This document shows positions 9,917 to 21,616 of a DNA stretch of 64,000 nucleotides, piece by piece. Made by a program: the position numbers and the translations under genes. The notes below the pieces were generated by a model. The model did no database searches. It worked only from the letters and a program-made list of their open reading frames with translations, and was not told the origin of the DNA. Every line of letters begins with the position of its first letter. Positions within the stretch are counted from its first letter, which is position 1. Source of the DNA: Streptomyces sclerotialus (GTDB lineage: Bacteria > Actinomycetota > Actinomycetes > Streptomycetales > Streptomycetaceae); assembly GCF_040907265.1 (NCBI RefSeq), contig NZ_JBFOHP010000002.1, positions 4,898,001-4,962,000 of the forward strand. The letters run 5' to 3'.

Positions 9917-10723
9917 GTGTCCGATCCGAGCCCGGTGCTCGCCGACCTGCGCGCGGAGGGCGAGGCGCTGGACGGCCTCGTGGGAGAGCTCGCCGCGGAC
10001 CGCTGGGCGCTGCCGACGCCCGCCGCCGGCTGGACGGTCGCCCACCAGATCGCCCACCTCGCCTGGACGGACCAGCAGGCGCTGAGCGCGGCCACCGACC
10101 CGGACGGCTTCCGGCGCGCCGCCGAGGTGGCGCTCGCGTCCCCGGACACCTTCGTCGACGAGGGGGCCGCGGAAGGGGCCCGCCGCCCGCCCGCCGAACT
10201 GCTGGCTCACTGGCGCGCGGGCCGCGCGGCCCTGCACGACGTGCTCGCCGGGTACAGCGGCGGCCGGCTGCCGTGGTTCGGGCCGCCGATGAGTGTCACG
10301 TCGATGGCGACCGCGCGGCTGATGGAGACCTGGGCGCACGGCCAGGACGTCGCCGACGCGCTCGGTGTCGTACGGGAGCCCACCGCCCGGCTGCGGCACG
10401 TCGCCCACATCGGCGTACGGGCCCGGAACTTCGCCTTCCTGGCCCACGGACTCACGCCTCCGGAGGAGGAGTTCAGGGTCGAGCTACGCGCCCCGGACGG
10501 CGGGGTGTGGACCTACGGCCCCGAGGACGCCGCGCAGCGGGTGACCGGTGACGCGCTCGGCTTCTGCCTGCTGGTCACGCAGCGGGCGCACCGTGACGAC
10601 GTGGACGTGACGGCCGAGGGCGCGGAGGCCGAGCGGTGGCTCGGGATCGCGCAGGCGTTCGCCGGGCCGCCGGGCCCGGGCCGCGGCCCCCGCTCCGCAG
10701 CGCCGAAGGAGCCCACCGCGTGA
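9917..10723 (+). CDS. DinB/maleylpyruvate-isomerase-like metal-binding protein (TIGR03084 type), first gene of the catabolic operon
   Basis: 268 residues. The four-helix metal site of the DinB/mycothiol-transferase superfamily is visible as [26 protein letters not shown] and [11 protein letters not shown], giving the usual spaced histidines. Relatives use a divalent metal with mycothiol or other low-molecular-weight thiols. No substrate is known for this subgroup. The GTG start has GAGGGGAG 6 bp upstream. Its stop overlaps the AtuA start (GTGA), which ties it to the acyl-CoA operon. Confidence 0.85.
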   Translation: MSDPSPVLADLRAEGEALDGLVGELAADRWALPTPAAGWTVAHQIAHLAWTDQQALSAATDPDGFRRAAEVALASPDTFVDEGAAEGARRPPAELLAHWRAGRAALHDVLAGYSGGRLPWFGPPMSVTSMATARLMETWAHGQDVADALGVVREPTARLRHVAHIGVRARNFAFLAHGLTPPEEEFRVELRAPDGGVWTYGPEDAAQRVTGDALGFCLLVTQRAHRDDVDVTAEGAEAERWLGIAQAFAGPPGPGRGPRSAAPKEPTA

Positions 10724-12437
10724 CCCCCGCGATATCCGGGGAGCCCACGGCTCCCCTCCGCATCGGCAACGCCTCCGGCTTCTACGGCGACCGCTTCGGC
10801 GCGCTGGAGGAGATGCTCACCGGCGGCCCCCTCGACATCCTCACCGGCGACTACCTCGCCGAACTGACCATGCTCATCCTGGGCCGCGACCGCCTGAAGG
10901 ACCCGGACCGCGGCTACGCGAAAACCTTCCTGCGGCAGCTGGAGACCGGCCTCGGGCCGGCCGCCGAGCGCGGCGTACGGATCGTCACCAACGCGGGCGG
11001 CCTGAACCCGGCCGGACTCGCCGACGCCGTACGGGAGCTGTCCGAGAAGGTGGGCGTGCCCGTGCGTGTCGCGCACGTCGAGGGCGACGACCTGCTCACG
11101 CGCGGTGGCTGGCCCGACGGCACGCTGACCGCCAACGCCTACCTCGGCGGTGGCGGCATCGCGGAGTGCCTGCGGGCCGGCGCCGAGGTGGTCGTCACCG
11201 GCAGGGTCACCGACGCCGCGCTGGTCAGCGGGGCAGCTGCCGCGCACTTCGGCTGGCGGCCCGACGACTACGACCGGCTGGCCGGTGCGGTGATCGCCGG
11301 GCACGTGCTGGAGTGCGGCACCCAGGCCACCGGCGGCAACTACTCCTTCTTCGGCGCCCTCGACGTGCGCCGCCCCGGCTTCCCGCTCGCCGAGATCGCC
11401 GCCGACGGCTCGTCCGTCATCACCAAGCACCCGGGCACCGGCGGTGCCGTCACGGCCGGCACGGTCACCGCGCAGCTGCTGTACGAGACGACGGGCGCGC
11501 GGTACGCGGGGCCCGATGTGACCGCCCGGCTGGACACCGTACGGCTCACCGAGGACGGCCCGGACCGGGTACGGATCGACGGTGTACGCGGTGAGGCGCC
11601 GCCGCCCACCCTCAAGACCGGCCTGACCCGGCTCGGCGGCTGGCGCAACGAGGTCACCTTCGTGCTCACCGGACTGGACGTGGACCTCAAGGCCCAGCTC
11701 GTGCGCGAGCAGATGGAGTCGGCCTTCGCGGCGGCCGGGCGGCGCCCCGCCGAGGTGGACTGGCACCTCGCCCGCACCGATCACCCGGACGCGGCGTCCG
11801 AGGAGGAGGCCAGCGCGCTGCTGCGGCTGGTCGTCCGGGACCCGGACCAGGACGCGGTCGGCCGGGTCATCAGCGGTGCGGCGGTCGAGCTGGCGCTGGG
11901 CAGCTACCCGGGCTTCCACGTCACGGCCCCGCCCGGCAAGGGCGCCCCGTACGGCGTCTTCGAGGCGGCGTACGTACCGGCGGGGGAGGTCCCGCACGTC
12001 GCCGTGGTGCCGGACGGCCGCCGGGTGGAAGTCGCGCCACCGGCTGCTACCCGGGAGTTGGTGCGGGAGCCCGACCCTCCGCTGCCCGAGCCGCTGCACC
12101 ACGACGGCACCACCCGCCGCGCGCCCCTCGGCCTCGTCGCCGGGGCCCGCAGCGGCGACAAGGGCGGCGCCGCCAACGTCGGGGTGTGGGCGCGCACGGA
12201 GGAGGCGTGGCGCTGGCTGGCGCACGAGCTGACCGCCGACCGGCTCCGCACGCTCCTCCCGGAGGCCGCGGCCCTGCCCGTCGAGCGGCACGTGCTGCCG
12301 AACCTGCGGGCGCTGAACTTCGTGATCGACGGACTGCTGGGCGCGGGCGTGGCCTCGCAGGCCCGCTTCGACCCGCAGGCCAAGGCCGTGGGTGAGTGGC
12401 TGCGCGCCCGCCACCTGGACATACCGGAGGTACTGCT

Positions 12438-12441
<4 letters not shown>
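10720..12441 (+). CDS. AtuA-family (DUF1446) acyclic terpene utilisation protein
   Basis: 573 residues. The N-terminal domain starts [20 protein letters not shown] and continues with [12 protein letters not shown] and [10 protein letters not shown], characteristic of AtuA/DUF1446. The C-terminal part, with [20 protein letters not shown], is the second conserved AtuA block. In Pseudomonas, AtuA is required for citronellol/geraniol breakdown, but its reaction is not settled. It overlaps both neighbours by GTGA, so it is translationally coupled to the DinB-like protein and to the carboxylase beta subunit. Confidence 0.9.
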
Positions 12442-14036
<1,595 letters not shown>

Positions 14037-14044
14037 GGCTCCCC

Positions 14045-15898
14045 TTGATCACTTCTGTCCTTGTCGCCAACCGCGGCGAGATCGCCCGCCGTGTCTTCCG
14101 CACCTGCCGGGAACTGGGCATCGCCACCGTCGCCGTGCACTCCGACGCGGACGCCGACGCGCCGCACGTCAAGGAGGCGGACGCGGCCGTACGCCTCCCG
14201 GGGGACGCGCCCGCCGACACCTACCTGCGCGGCGACCTGATCGTGAAGGCCGCGCTGGACGCCGGGGCCGACGCCGTCCACCCCGGCTACGGCTTCCTCT
14301 CCGAGAACGCGGAGTTCGCCACCGCGGTCGCCGACGCGGGCCTGACCTGGGTCGGCCCGCCGCCCGCCGCCATCGAGGCGATGGCGTCCAAGACCCGGGC
14401 CAAGGAACTGATGGGCATCGTCCCGCTCACCGAGGTCACCGAGGACGACCTGCCGGTGCTGGTGAAGGCGGCGGCGGGCGGCGGGGGACGCGGCATGCGC
14501 GTCGTACGGGAACTCGCCGCACTGGACGAGGAGCTGGCGGCCGCACGGGCCGAGGCCCGCAGCGCCTTCGGGGACGGCGAGGTGTTCGTCGAGCCGTACC
14601 TCGAGGACGGCCGCCACGTCGAGGTGCAGATCCTCGCCGACGCGCACGGCACCGTCTGGACCCTCGGCACCCGCGACTGCTCCCTCCAGCGCCGCCACCA
14701 GAAGGTCATCGAGGAGGCCCCGGCCCCCGGCATCGGTCCCGAACTGGCGGCGCGACTGTACGAGATGGCCGTACGGGCGGCCCGCGCGACCGACTACCGG
14801 GGCGCGGGCACCGTCGAATTCCTCGTCGTCGGCGACACCGCGCACTTCCTGGAGATGAACACCCGGCTCCAGGTCGAACACCCGGTGACCGAGGAGATCT
14901 TCGGCATCGACCTGGTCGCGCTCCAGCTGCGCGTCGCCGAGGGCGAGGCGCTGCCCGAGGCGCCGCCGGAGCCGCGCGGCCACGCCGTCGAGGCCCGCCT
15001 CTACGCCGAGGACCCGGCCCACGGCTGGGCCCCGCAGACCGGCACCCTGCACCGCCTCGCCGTCCCCGGCGTCCGCCTGGACTCCGGGTACACCGACGGC
15101 GACACCATCGGCATCCACTACGACCCGATGCTCGCCAAGGCCGTCGCCTGGGCACCGACCCGCGCCGCCGCCGTACGCAAGCTGGCGGGCGCCCTGGAAC
15201 GGGCCCGGATCCACGGCCCGGTCACCAACCGCGACCTGCTCGTACGGTCCCTGCGGCACCCGGAGTTCACGGACGGTGCGATGGACACCGGGTTCTACGG
15301 CCGCCACCTGTCCGCCCTCACGGCCGCCGCCCCCGACCCGTGCGCCCCGCTGGCCGCCGCCCTCGCCGACGCACACGGCCGCTCGCGCTTCGGCGGCTGG
15401 CGCAACGTGCCCTCGCAGCCGCAGCTCAAGCGGTACCGCACCGATGCGGACGGCGCGGAGCACGAGGTGCGCTACCGGCACACCCGCGACGGCCTCGCGG
15501 CGGACGGCGTGCAGGTCGTGGCCGTATCGGCCGGCCGCGTCGTCCTGGAGACCGGCGGCGTGCGCCGCAGCTACGAGGTCGCCGTGCACGGCGACCGGGT
15601 CCACGTCGACTCGCCCCTCGGCGCCACGGCCCTCACCGCACTGCCCCGCTTCCCCGACCCCGCCGACCGCCAGGAGCCGGGATCGCTGCTGGCCCCGATG
15701 CCCGGCACCGTGGTCCGCGTCGCGGACGGGGTCGCCGAGGGGGCCCGTGTCGAAGCCGGCCGGCCGCTGCTGTGGCTGGAGGCCATGAAGATGGAGCACA
15801 AGATCACAGCGCCCGCGACCGGCACGGTGACGGCACTGCACGCCGAAGCCGGCCGGCAGGTCGAGATGGGCGCCCTGCTGGCCGTCGTGTCCCACTGA
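14045..15898 (+). CDS. Acyl-CoA carboxylase alpha subunit: biotin carboxylase plus biotin carrier
   Basis: 617 residues. Biotin carboxylase domain (VLVANRGEIARRVFRTCRELG, HPGYGFLSENAEFA, ATP-grasp loop KAAAGGGGRGMRVV, EMNTRLQVEHPVTEE), a linker, and a C-terminal biotinyl domain with EAMKMEH. It carboxylates its own biotin using ATP and bicarbonate. The only start that keeps the full N-terminus is TTG at 14045, after a GAGG site. The stretch between SKTRAKELM and LPVLVKAAAGG looks about seven residues shorter than in the homologs I know; it is away from the catalytic loop. Confidence 0.92.
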   Translation: MITSVLVANRGEIARRVFRTCRELGIATVAVHSDADADAPHVKEADAAVRLPGDAPADTYLRGDLIVKAALDAGADAVHPGYGFLSENAEFATAVADAGLTWVGPPPAAIEAMASKTRAKELMGIVPLTEVTEDDLPVLVKAAAGGGGRGMRVVRELAALDEELAAARAEARSAFGDGEVFVEPYLEDGRHVEVQILADAHGTVWTLGTRDCSLQRRHQKVIEEAPAPGIGPELAARLYEMAVRAARATDYRGAGTVEFLVVGDTAHFLEMNTRLQVEHPVTEEIFGIDLVALQLRVAEGEALPEAPPEPRGHAVEARLYAEDPAHGWAPQTGTLHRLAVPGVRLDSGYTDGDTIGIHYDPMLAKAVAWAPTRAAAVRKLAGALERARIHGPVTNRDLLVRSLRHPEFTDGAMDTGFYGRHLSALTAAAPDPCAPLAAALADAHGRSRFGGWRNVPSQPQLKRYRTDADGAEHEVRYRHTRDGLAADGVQVVAVSAGRVVLETGGVRRSYEVAVHGDRVHVDSPLGATALTALPRFPDPADRQEPGSLLAPMPGTVVRVADGVAEGARVEAGRPLLWLEAMKMEHKITAPATGTVTALHAEAGRQVEMGALLAVVSH

Positions 15899-15903
15899 CG
15901 TTT

Positions 15904-15925
15904 GTCCTCAATCGCCGGACGGGCT
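15904..15925 (+). repeat. Half copy of a common Streptomyces intergenic repeat
   Basis: GTCCTCAATCGCCGGACGGG and the next two bases match one arm of a long inverted repeat often seen after Streptomyces genes. The second arm is absent; only a short GGGC/GCCC hairpin follows. It sits in the 49-bp gap between the carboxylase and dehydrogenase genes. Confidence 0.55.
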
Positions 15926-15947
15926 CGATGGCCCGAAGGAGCACCGC

Positions 15948-17111
15948 ATGAGCCTGATCGAAACCGATGAGCAACGTGCCCTCCGCGAAGCCGTGGCCGC
16001 CCTCGGCAAACGGTACGGACGCGCGTACTTCACCCAGGTCGTCGCCGACGGCAAGCACACCGACGAACTGTGGGCCGAGGCGGCGAAGCTCGGATACCTG
16101 GGCGTCAACCTCCCGGAGGAGTACGGCGGCGGAGGCGGCGGCATCACCGAACTCGCCGTCGTCCTCGAAGAGCTGGGCGCGGCCGGCTGCCCCCTCCTGA
16201 TGCTCGTCGTCTCACCCGCCATCTGCGGCACGGTCATCGCCCGCTTCGGTACCGAGGAGCAGAAGCGGCAGTGGCTGCCCGGCCTCGCCGACGGCTCGCG
16301 CAAGATGGCGTTCGGCATCACCGAGCCCGACGCGGGCTCCAACTCGCACCGCATCACCACCACGGCGCGCCGCGACCCGGAGACCGGCGGCTGGATACTC
16401 AACGGCCGCAAGGTCTTCATCTCCGGCGTCGACATCGCCGAGGCGACCCTGATCGTCGGCCGCACGGAGGACGCACGGACCGGCAAGCTCAAGCCCTGCC
16501 TCTTCATCGTCCCGCGCGACACCCCGGGCTTCTCCCGCAGCCCCATCGACATGGAGCTGGCCGCGCCGGAGAAGCAGTTCGAGCTGGTGCTGGACGACGT
16601 ACGGCTGCCCGCCGACGCACTGGTGGGGGACGAGGACGCCGGGCTCCTCCAGCTGTTCGCCGGGCTCAACCCCGAGCGCATCATGACCGCCGCCTTCGCC
16701 CTCGGCATGGCCCGCTACGCCCTGGGCCGGGCGGTGGAGTACGCCCGCGACCGGCAGGTCTGGAAGGTGCCGGTCGGCGCCCACCAGGCCATCGCCCACC
16801 CGCTCGCCCAGTGCCACATCGACATCGAGCTGGCCCGGCTGATGATGCACAAGGCGGCCCACCTCTACGACGCAGGCGACGACATGGGCGCGGGCGAGGC
16901 CGCCAACATGGCCAAGTACGCGGCGGGGGAGGCCGCGGTGAAGACCGTCGACCAGGCCGTGCACACCCTCGGCGGCAACGGCCTCACCGCGGAGTACGGC
17001 CTCGCCTCGATGATCACCGCGGCCCGGGTGGCCAGAATCGCACCGGTCAGCCGCGAGATGATCCTGAACTTCGTCTCCCACCAGTCCCTGGGGCTCCCCA
17101 AGTCCTACTGA
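15948..17111 (+). CDS. Acyl-CoA dehydrogenase
   Basis: 387 residues. Flavin-dependent oxidation of an acyl-CoA to the 2-enoyl-CoA. Family marks are FGITEPDAGSNS (FAD/substrate loop), GWILNGRKVFISG, PERIMTAAFALGMAR and the C-terminal VHTLGGNGLTAEYGLA. In the operon it most likely supplies the unsaturated acyl-CoA for the carboxylase, as AtuD or LiuA do. The ATG has AAGGAG upstream (15936-15941). Confidence 0.93.
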   Translation: MSLIETDEQRALREAVAALGKRYGRAYFTQVVADGKHTDELWAEAAKLGYLGVNLPEEYGGGGGGITELAVVLEELGAAGCPLLMLVVSPAICGTVIARFGTEEQKRQWLPGLADGSRKMAFGITEPDAGSNSHRITTTARRDPETGGWILNGRKVFISGVDIAEATLIVGRTEDARTGKLKPCLFIVPRDTPGFSRSPIDMELAAPEKQFELVLDDVRLPADALVGDEDAGLLQLFAGLNPERIMTAAFALGMARYALGRAVEYARDRQVWKVPVGAHQAIAHPLAQCHIDIELARLMMHKAAHLYDAGDDMGAGEAANMAKYAAGEAAVKTVDQAVHTLGGNGLTAEYGLASMITAARVARIAPVSREMILNFVSHQSLGLPKSY

Positions 17112-17192
17112 TGCCGCCATGCTGCGGAACATCGTCCGACACCGCAGCCGCAGAAGCCGGCTGCCGACCACCGAGCGAAGGGCCGTGAGTCC

Positions 17193-18770
17193 ATGGTGTT
17201 CCGCAGCGAGTACCCCGGCGTCGCCCCCCTCGACCTCCCCGTCCACGAAGCCGTACTGGGCCACTCGGTCCCTGCGCACGGTGACCGTACGGCCCTGATC
17301 GACGGGGTGACCGGCACCACCCTCAGCTACGCCGGACTGGACGCCCGTACCCGCCGCCTCGCCGCGGCGTTCGCCGACGCGGGCGTCCGCAAGGGCGACG
17401 TACTGGCCCTGCACAGCCCGAACTCCCTGGCCTACCCCGTCGTCTGCTACGCCGCGTCCCGCTGCGGCGCCGCCGTCACCCCGGTCCACCCGCTCGCCAC
17501 CCCCGAGGAGGCCGCCAAACAGCTGCGTGACTCCGGCGCCCGCTGGCTGGTGACGGTCGCCGCGCTGCTGCCCACCGCCCGCACGGCCGCGGAGAAGTGC
17601 GGCGGCGTGACGGAGATCTTCGTCTGCGACGGGGCGCCCGGCCACCGGTCCCTGCCCGACCTGCTGGCCACCCGGGCGCCCGAGCCGCAGGTCACCCTCG
17701 ACCCGGCCGAGGACCTGGCGTGCCTGCCGTACTCCTCCGGCACCACCGGCGCCCCCAAAGGCGTGATGCTCACCCACCGCAACATCTCCACCAACCTCGT
17801 CCAGCTCGACGGCGTCCTCACCGCGGGCCCCGGCGACCGCGTCCTGGCCGTCCTGCCGATGTTCCACATCTACGGCTACACCGCCCTGATGAACGCCCCG
17901 CTCCGCAAGGGCGCCACGGTCGTCGTCCTGCCCCGCTTCGACCTCGACACCTTCCTCGGCGCCATCGAGACGTACCGGGTCAACGCCGTGTACGTCGCCC
18001 CGCCCATCGTCCTGGCGCTCGCCAAGCACCCGGCGGTCGAGGGCAGAGACCTCTCCTCCCTGGAGTACCTGCTCAGCGCCGCGGCGCCGCTGGACGCCGA
18101 GCTGGCGGCCGCCTGCGCCGCGCGCCTGAAGGTGCCGCCGCTCCTCCAGGCGTACGGCATGACCGAACTCTCGCCCGGCACCCACGTCGTACCGCGGGAC
18201 GCGCGCGACGCGCCGCCCGGAGCGGTCGGCAAACTCCTGCCCGGTACCGAGATGCGCATCCTCGCGCTGGACGGCGGCACCGACCTGGGTCCGGACGCCA
18301 CCGGTGAGATCCTCATCCGCGGCCCCCAGGTCATGAAGGGCTACCTGGGCCGCCCCGAGGCCACCGACGCGATGATCGACGACGCGGGGTGGCTGCACAC
18401 CGGCGACATCGGCCACTGCGACGCCGACGGCTGGCTGTACGTCGTCGACCGCGTCAAGGAGCTGATCAAGTACAAGGGTTACCAGGTCGCGCCGGCCGAC
18501 CTGGAAGCCGTGCTCCTCCAGCACGAGGACGTCGCCGACGCCGCCGTCATCGGCGTCACCGACGCCGACGGCAACGAGATCCCCAAGGCCTACGTCGTGC
18601 CTCAGCCGGGGGCCCTGCTCACCGAACGGGAGATCATCGCGTACGTTGCGGAGCGGGTGGCCCCCTACAAGAAGATCCGGCGGGTGGAGTTCACGGAAGC
18701 CGTACCGCGCGCCGCCACCGGCAAGATCCTGCGGCGCGAACTCCGCGCCCGGGAAAGGAGGACCCCATGA
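17193..18770 (+). CDS. AMP-forming acyl-CoA ligase (4-coumarate:CoA ligase-like)
   Basis: 525 residues of the ANL superfamily. The phosphate loop is YSSGTTGAPKGVMLTHRN (about 184-201), the adenine site is QAYGMTELSPGTH, the hinge region is GWLHTGDIG then VDRVKELIKYKGYQVAP, and the catalytic lysine is in TGKILRREL. It activates a carboxylic acid to its CoA thioester and is the likely entry step of the pathway. It starts 81 bp after the dehydrogenase and shares ATGA with the hydratase. Confidence 0.92.
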   Translation: MVFRSEYPGVAPLDLPVHEAVLGHSVPAHGDRTALIDGVTGTTLSYAGLDARTRRLAAAFADAGVRKGDVLALHSPNSLAYPVVCYAASRCGAAVTPVHPLATPEEAAKQLRDSGARWLVTVAALLPTARTAAEKCGGVTEIFVCDGAPGHRSLPDLLATRAPEPQVTLDPAEDLACLPYSSGTTGAPKGVMLTHRNISTNLVQLDGVLTAGPGDRVLAVLPMFHIYGYTALMNAPLRKGATVVVLPRFDLDTFLGAIETYRVNAVYVAPPIVLALAKHPAVEGRDLSSLEYLLSAAAPLDAELAAACAARLKVPPLLQAYGMTELSPGTHVVPRDARDAPPGAVGKLLPGTEMRILALDGGTDLGPDATGEILIRGPQVMKGYLGRPEATDAMIDDAGWLHTGDIGHCDADGWLYVVDRVKELIKYKGYQVAPADLEAVLLQHEDVADAAVIGVTDADGNEIPKAYVVPQPGALLTEREIIAYVAERVAPYKKIRRVEFTEAVPRAATGKILRRELRARERRTP

Positions 18771-19519
18771 CGCTCGTTCACCGTTCCCACGAGCGCGGCA
18801 TCACCACCCTCACCCTCGACTCGCCCCACAATCGCAACGCCCTCTCCGCCGCCCTGGTCACCGAGCTCCACCAGGCACTGGCCGATGCCGTCGAGGATCC
18901 CGGCACCCGAGCCGTCGTCCTGACCCACACCGGTACCACGTTCTGCGCCGGCGCCGACCTCTCCGAAGCGGCATCGGGCCGGGCCGAGGACGGCCCGCTG
19001 GGGCTGGCCCGCCTCCTCCGCACGCTCGTCGAGCTGCCCAGGCCCGTCGTCGCCCGCGTCACGGGACACGTACGGGCCGGCGGCCTGGGGCTCCTGGCCG
19101 CCTGCGACATCTCCGTGGCGGGCACCGCCGCGACCTTCGCCTTCACCGAGGCCCGCCTCGGCCTGGCCCCGGCCGTCATCTCCCTGACCGTACTGCCGCG
19201 CATGGACGCCCGCGCGGCAGCCCGGTACTACCTCACCGGCGAGCGCTTCGACGCCGCGGAAGCCGCCCGGACGGGGCTGGTGACGCTGGCCGCCGAGGAC
19301 GTCGACGCCGCGCTGGGGCCGGTACTGGAGGGCCTGCGCAAGGGCTCGCCGCAGGGCCTTGCCGAGTCCAAGAAGCTCACCGCCGCCGATACGCTCCGCG
19401 CCTTCGACCGGGACACTGCCGCCCTGGCCTCCCGGTCGGCCCGCCTGTTCTCCTCGGACGAAGCACGGGAGGGCATGACGGCCTTCCTCGAACGCCGGGA
19501 GCCATCATGGTCACGATGA
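18767..19519 (+). CDS. Enoyl-CoA hydratase/isomerase-family protein
   Basis: 250 residues, crotonase fold. The oxyanion-hole segments are TTFCAGADLSEA and VRAGGLGLLAACDIS. The first catalytic Glu of classical hydratases (GGGCEL position) is replaced in AGGLGLL, while a Glu is present in FTEARLGLAP. Methylglutaconyl/isohexenylglutaconyl-type hydratases in leucine and terpene operons can show the same pattern. GGAAAGGAGG lies just before its ATG. It overlaps the ligase by 4 bp and the TetR gene by 13 bp. Confidence 0.9.
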   Translation: MTLVHRSHERGITTLTLDSPHNRNALSAALVTELHQALADAVEDPGTRAVVLTHTGTTFCAGADLSEAASGRAEDGPLGLARLLRTLVELPRPVVARVTGHVRAGGLGLLAACDISVAGTAATFAFTEARLGLAPAVISLTVLPRMDARAAARYYLTGERFDAAEAARTGLVTLAAEDVDAALGPVLEGLRKGSPQGLAESKKLTAADTLRAFDRDTAALASRSARLFSSDEAREGMTAFLERREPSWSR

Positions 19520-20109
19520 CTTCACCACGCCGAGAACCCCAGCAGGAACGCAGCCGCGCCACCCGCCGCAAGCTCCTCGAAGCCGCCGTCTCCTGCCTGG
19601 CCGAACACGGCTGGGCGGGCTCCACGGTCTCCGTCGTGGCCGAGCGCGCGGGCGTCTCCCGGGGCGCGGCGCAGCACCACTTCCCCACCCGCGAGGACCT
19701 CTTCACGGCGGCGGTCGAATACGTGGCCGAGGAACGCTCCCAGGCCCTCCGCACCCTCTTCCCGGACCACAGGGCCGACCGCGGAACCGTCGTCGCGGCC
19801 ATCGTCGACCTCTACACAGGCCCTCTCTTCCGCGCGGCCCTCCACCTCTGGGTGGCCGCCTCCAACGAGGACCAGCTCCGCGAGCGCGTCACCGAACTGG
19901 AGGCGCGGGTGGGTCGCGAGTCCCACCGCATCGCCGTCGAACTCCTGGCAGCGGACGAATCGGTCCCGGGCGTACGGGAAACCATCCAGGGCTTTCTCGA
20001 CATGGCCCGGGGCCTTGGGCTGGCCACCCTGCTCAGCGACGACACGACCCGCCGCGAAGGCGTAGTGGCCCAGTGGTCCCGTCTCCTGGACGGGGCACTG
20101 GGCCACTGA
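19507..20109 (+). CDS. TetR-family regulator at the end of the catabolic operon
   Basis: 200 residues. The HTH lies at about residues 14-60 (RATRRKLLEAAVSCLAEHGW, then VSRGAAQHHFPTREDLFTAA). It begins inside the hydratase gene with GGGAG upstream and is the last gene of the co-directional run 9917-20109. It probably senses an acyl-CoA or acid intermediate and controls the operon. No operator was identified in front of 9917. An internal ATG at 19516 is an alternative start. Confidence 0.88.
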   Translation: MVTMTSPRREPQQERSRATRRKLLEAAVSCLAEHGWAGSTVSVVAERAGVSRGAAQHHFPTREDLFTAAVEYVAEERSQALRTLFPDHRADRGTVVAAIVDLYTGPLFRAALHLWVAASNEDQLRERVTELEARVGRESHRIAVELLAADESVPGVRETIQGFLDMARGLGLATLLSDDTTRREGVVAQWSRLLDGALGH

Positions 20110-20121
20110 GGGCGCCGGCCG

Positions 20122-21225
20122 TCAGCGGCCTGCGATGTCCTCGTACCCCGAGATGTCACGCGGGTTGCGCGCCGCGGGGCCCACGTACCGCGCGGACGGC
20201 CGCACCAGCCGGCCCGTGCGCTTCTGCTCCAGGATGTGCGCGCTCCACCCGGCCGTACGGGCGCAGGTGAACATCGACGTGAACATGTGCGCCGGGACCT
20301 CGGCGAAGTCCAGCGTGATCGCCGCCCAGAACTCCACGTTCGTCGCCAGCACCCGGTCGGGACGCCGGTTGTGCAGCTCCTCCAGCGCCGCCTTCTCCAG
20401 CGCCTCGGCGACCTCGTAGCGGGGCGCGCCCAGCTCCTTGGCCGTCCGCCGCAGCACACGGGCGCGCGGGTCCTCGGCGCGGTACACGCGGTGCCCGAAG
20501 CCCATCAGCCGCTCGCCGCGGTCCAGCGCCTTCTTCACGTACGCCTTCGCGTCCCCCGTACGCTCGATCTCCTCGATCATGCCCAGCACGCGGGACGGCG
20601 CGCCGCCGTGCAGCGGACCGGACATCGCGCCCACCGCACCCGAGAGCGCGGCGGCCACGTCGGCACCGGTGGAGGCGATGACGCGGGCGGTGAAGGTCGA
20701 GGCGTTCATGCCGTGCTCGGCGGCCGACGTCCAGTACGCGTCGACGGCCTTCACGTGCTTGGGGTCGGGCTCGCCGCGCCACCGCTTCATGAAACGCTCG
20801 ACGACGGTCTCCGCCTTGTCGATCTCCTTCTGCGGGACCATCGGCAGGCCCTGCCCGCGGGCCGACTGCGCGACGTAGGACAGCGCCATGACCGCGGCCC
20901 GCGCCAGGTTGTCGCGCGCCTCGGCCTCGTCGATGTCCAGCAGCGGTTTCAGGCCCCACACCGGGGCGAGCATGGCGAGCGCGGACTGCACGTCCACACG
21001 GATGTCGCCGGAGTGCACCGGGATGGGGAACGGCTCGGCGGGCGGCAGGCCGGGGTTGAAGGCACCGTCGACCAGCAGGCCCCACACGTTCCCGAACGAC
21101 ACATGGCCGACCAGGTCTTCGATGTCGACGCCGCGGTACCGCAGCGAGCCGCCTTCCTTGTCAGGTTCGGCGATCTCCGTTTCGAACGCGACGACTCCTT
21201 CGAGCCCGGGTACGAAGTCGGACAA
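20122..21225 (-). CDS. Citrate synthase-like protein (citrate synthase 2 type)
   Basis: 367 residues, shorter than hexameric citrate synthases. It would condense acetyl-CoA with oxaloacetate or a related 2-oxo acid. Active-site blocks are GPLHGGAPSRVL, GFGHRVYRAEDPRA and TLDFAEVPAHMF, holding the two His and the Asp. It starts with TTG at 21225, preceded by a good GAGGAG site 5 bp away. It converges on the TetR gene with only 12 bp between stops and no hairpin. A methylcitrate synthase role is possible. Confidence 0.92.
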   Translation of the reverse strand: MSDFVPGLEGVVAFETEIAEPDKEGGSLRYRGVDIEDLVGHVSFGNVWGLLVDGAFNPGLPPAEPFPIPVHSGDIRVDVQSALAMLAPVWGLKPLLDIDEAEARDNLARAAVMALSYVAQSARGQGLPMVPQKEIDKAETVVERFMKRWRGEPDPKHVKAVDAYWTSAAEHGMNASTFTARVIASTGADVAAALSGAVGAMSGPLHGGAPSRVLGMIEEIERTGDAKAYVKKALDRGERLMGFGHRVYRAEDPRARVLRRTAKELGAPRYEVAEALEKAALEELHNRRPDRVLATNVEFWAAITLDFAEVPAHMFTSMFTCARTAGWSAHILEQKRTGRLVRPSARYVGPAARNPRDISGYEDIAGR

Positions 21226-21616
21226 AGCTGCTCCTCAAGCTAGGGACGGCAGTGCGGCCCGTGGCCACGCTGCCGTGCGGTCGGGGCCGTGCGGTCATGT
21301 GCGATGCGGTCGTCGGTGCTCCTTGCCTGGACTGCTCGCGCTCGCCCGGCGGTCCCCGTTCCCGGACGGACCGCGGCGGGGACGGCGCGTCAGGTTCGTT
21401 CCGGCGTTTCGGGGGCGGACACCATATCTCCGGATGTGCGGAGCCCACAGCGTCCCAGCAGATGATTTTGGTGATTTCGGCACGTGCGGGGAAGCGTGAC
21501 ATCCGGCACACTGTGCGATTTCCTGACGGGAGGGTTACGCGCGTCCGAAGGCGGGCAGACTGCCCGGCCACCAGTGGCTCACGGACCGGCCGCCGACCAC
21601 CCGCGCCGCCCGCCGG
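21226..21616. other. Divergent intergenic region, citrate synthase 2 / pdxH
   Basis: 391 bp between two divergent starts. It should hold both promoters. A less GC-rich core (about 21460-21540) is the likely promoter zone. I could not define a confident -35/-10 pair or operator, and no protein-like small frame was seen. Confidence 0.5.
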
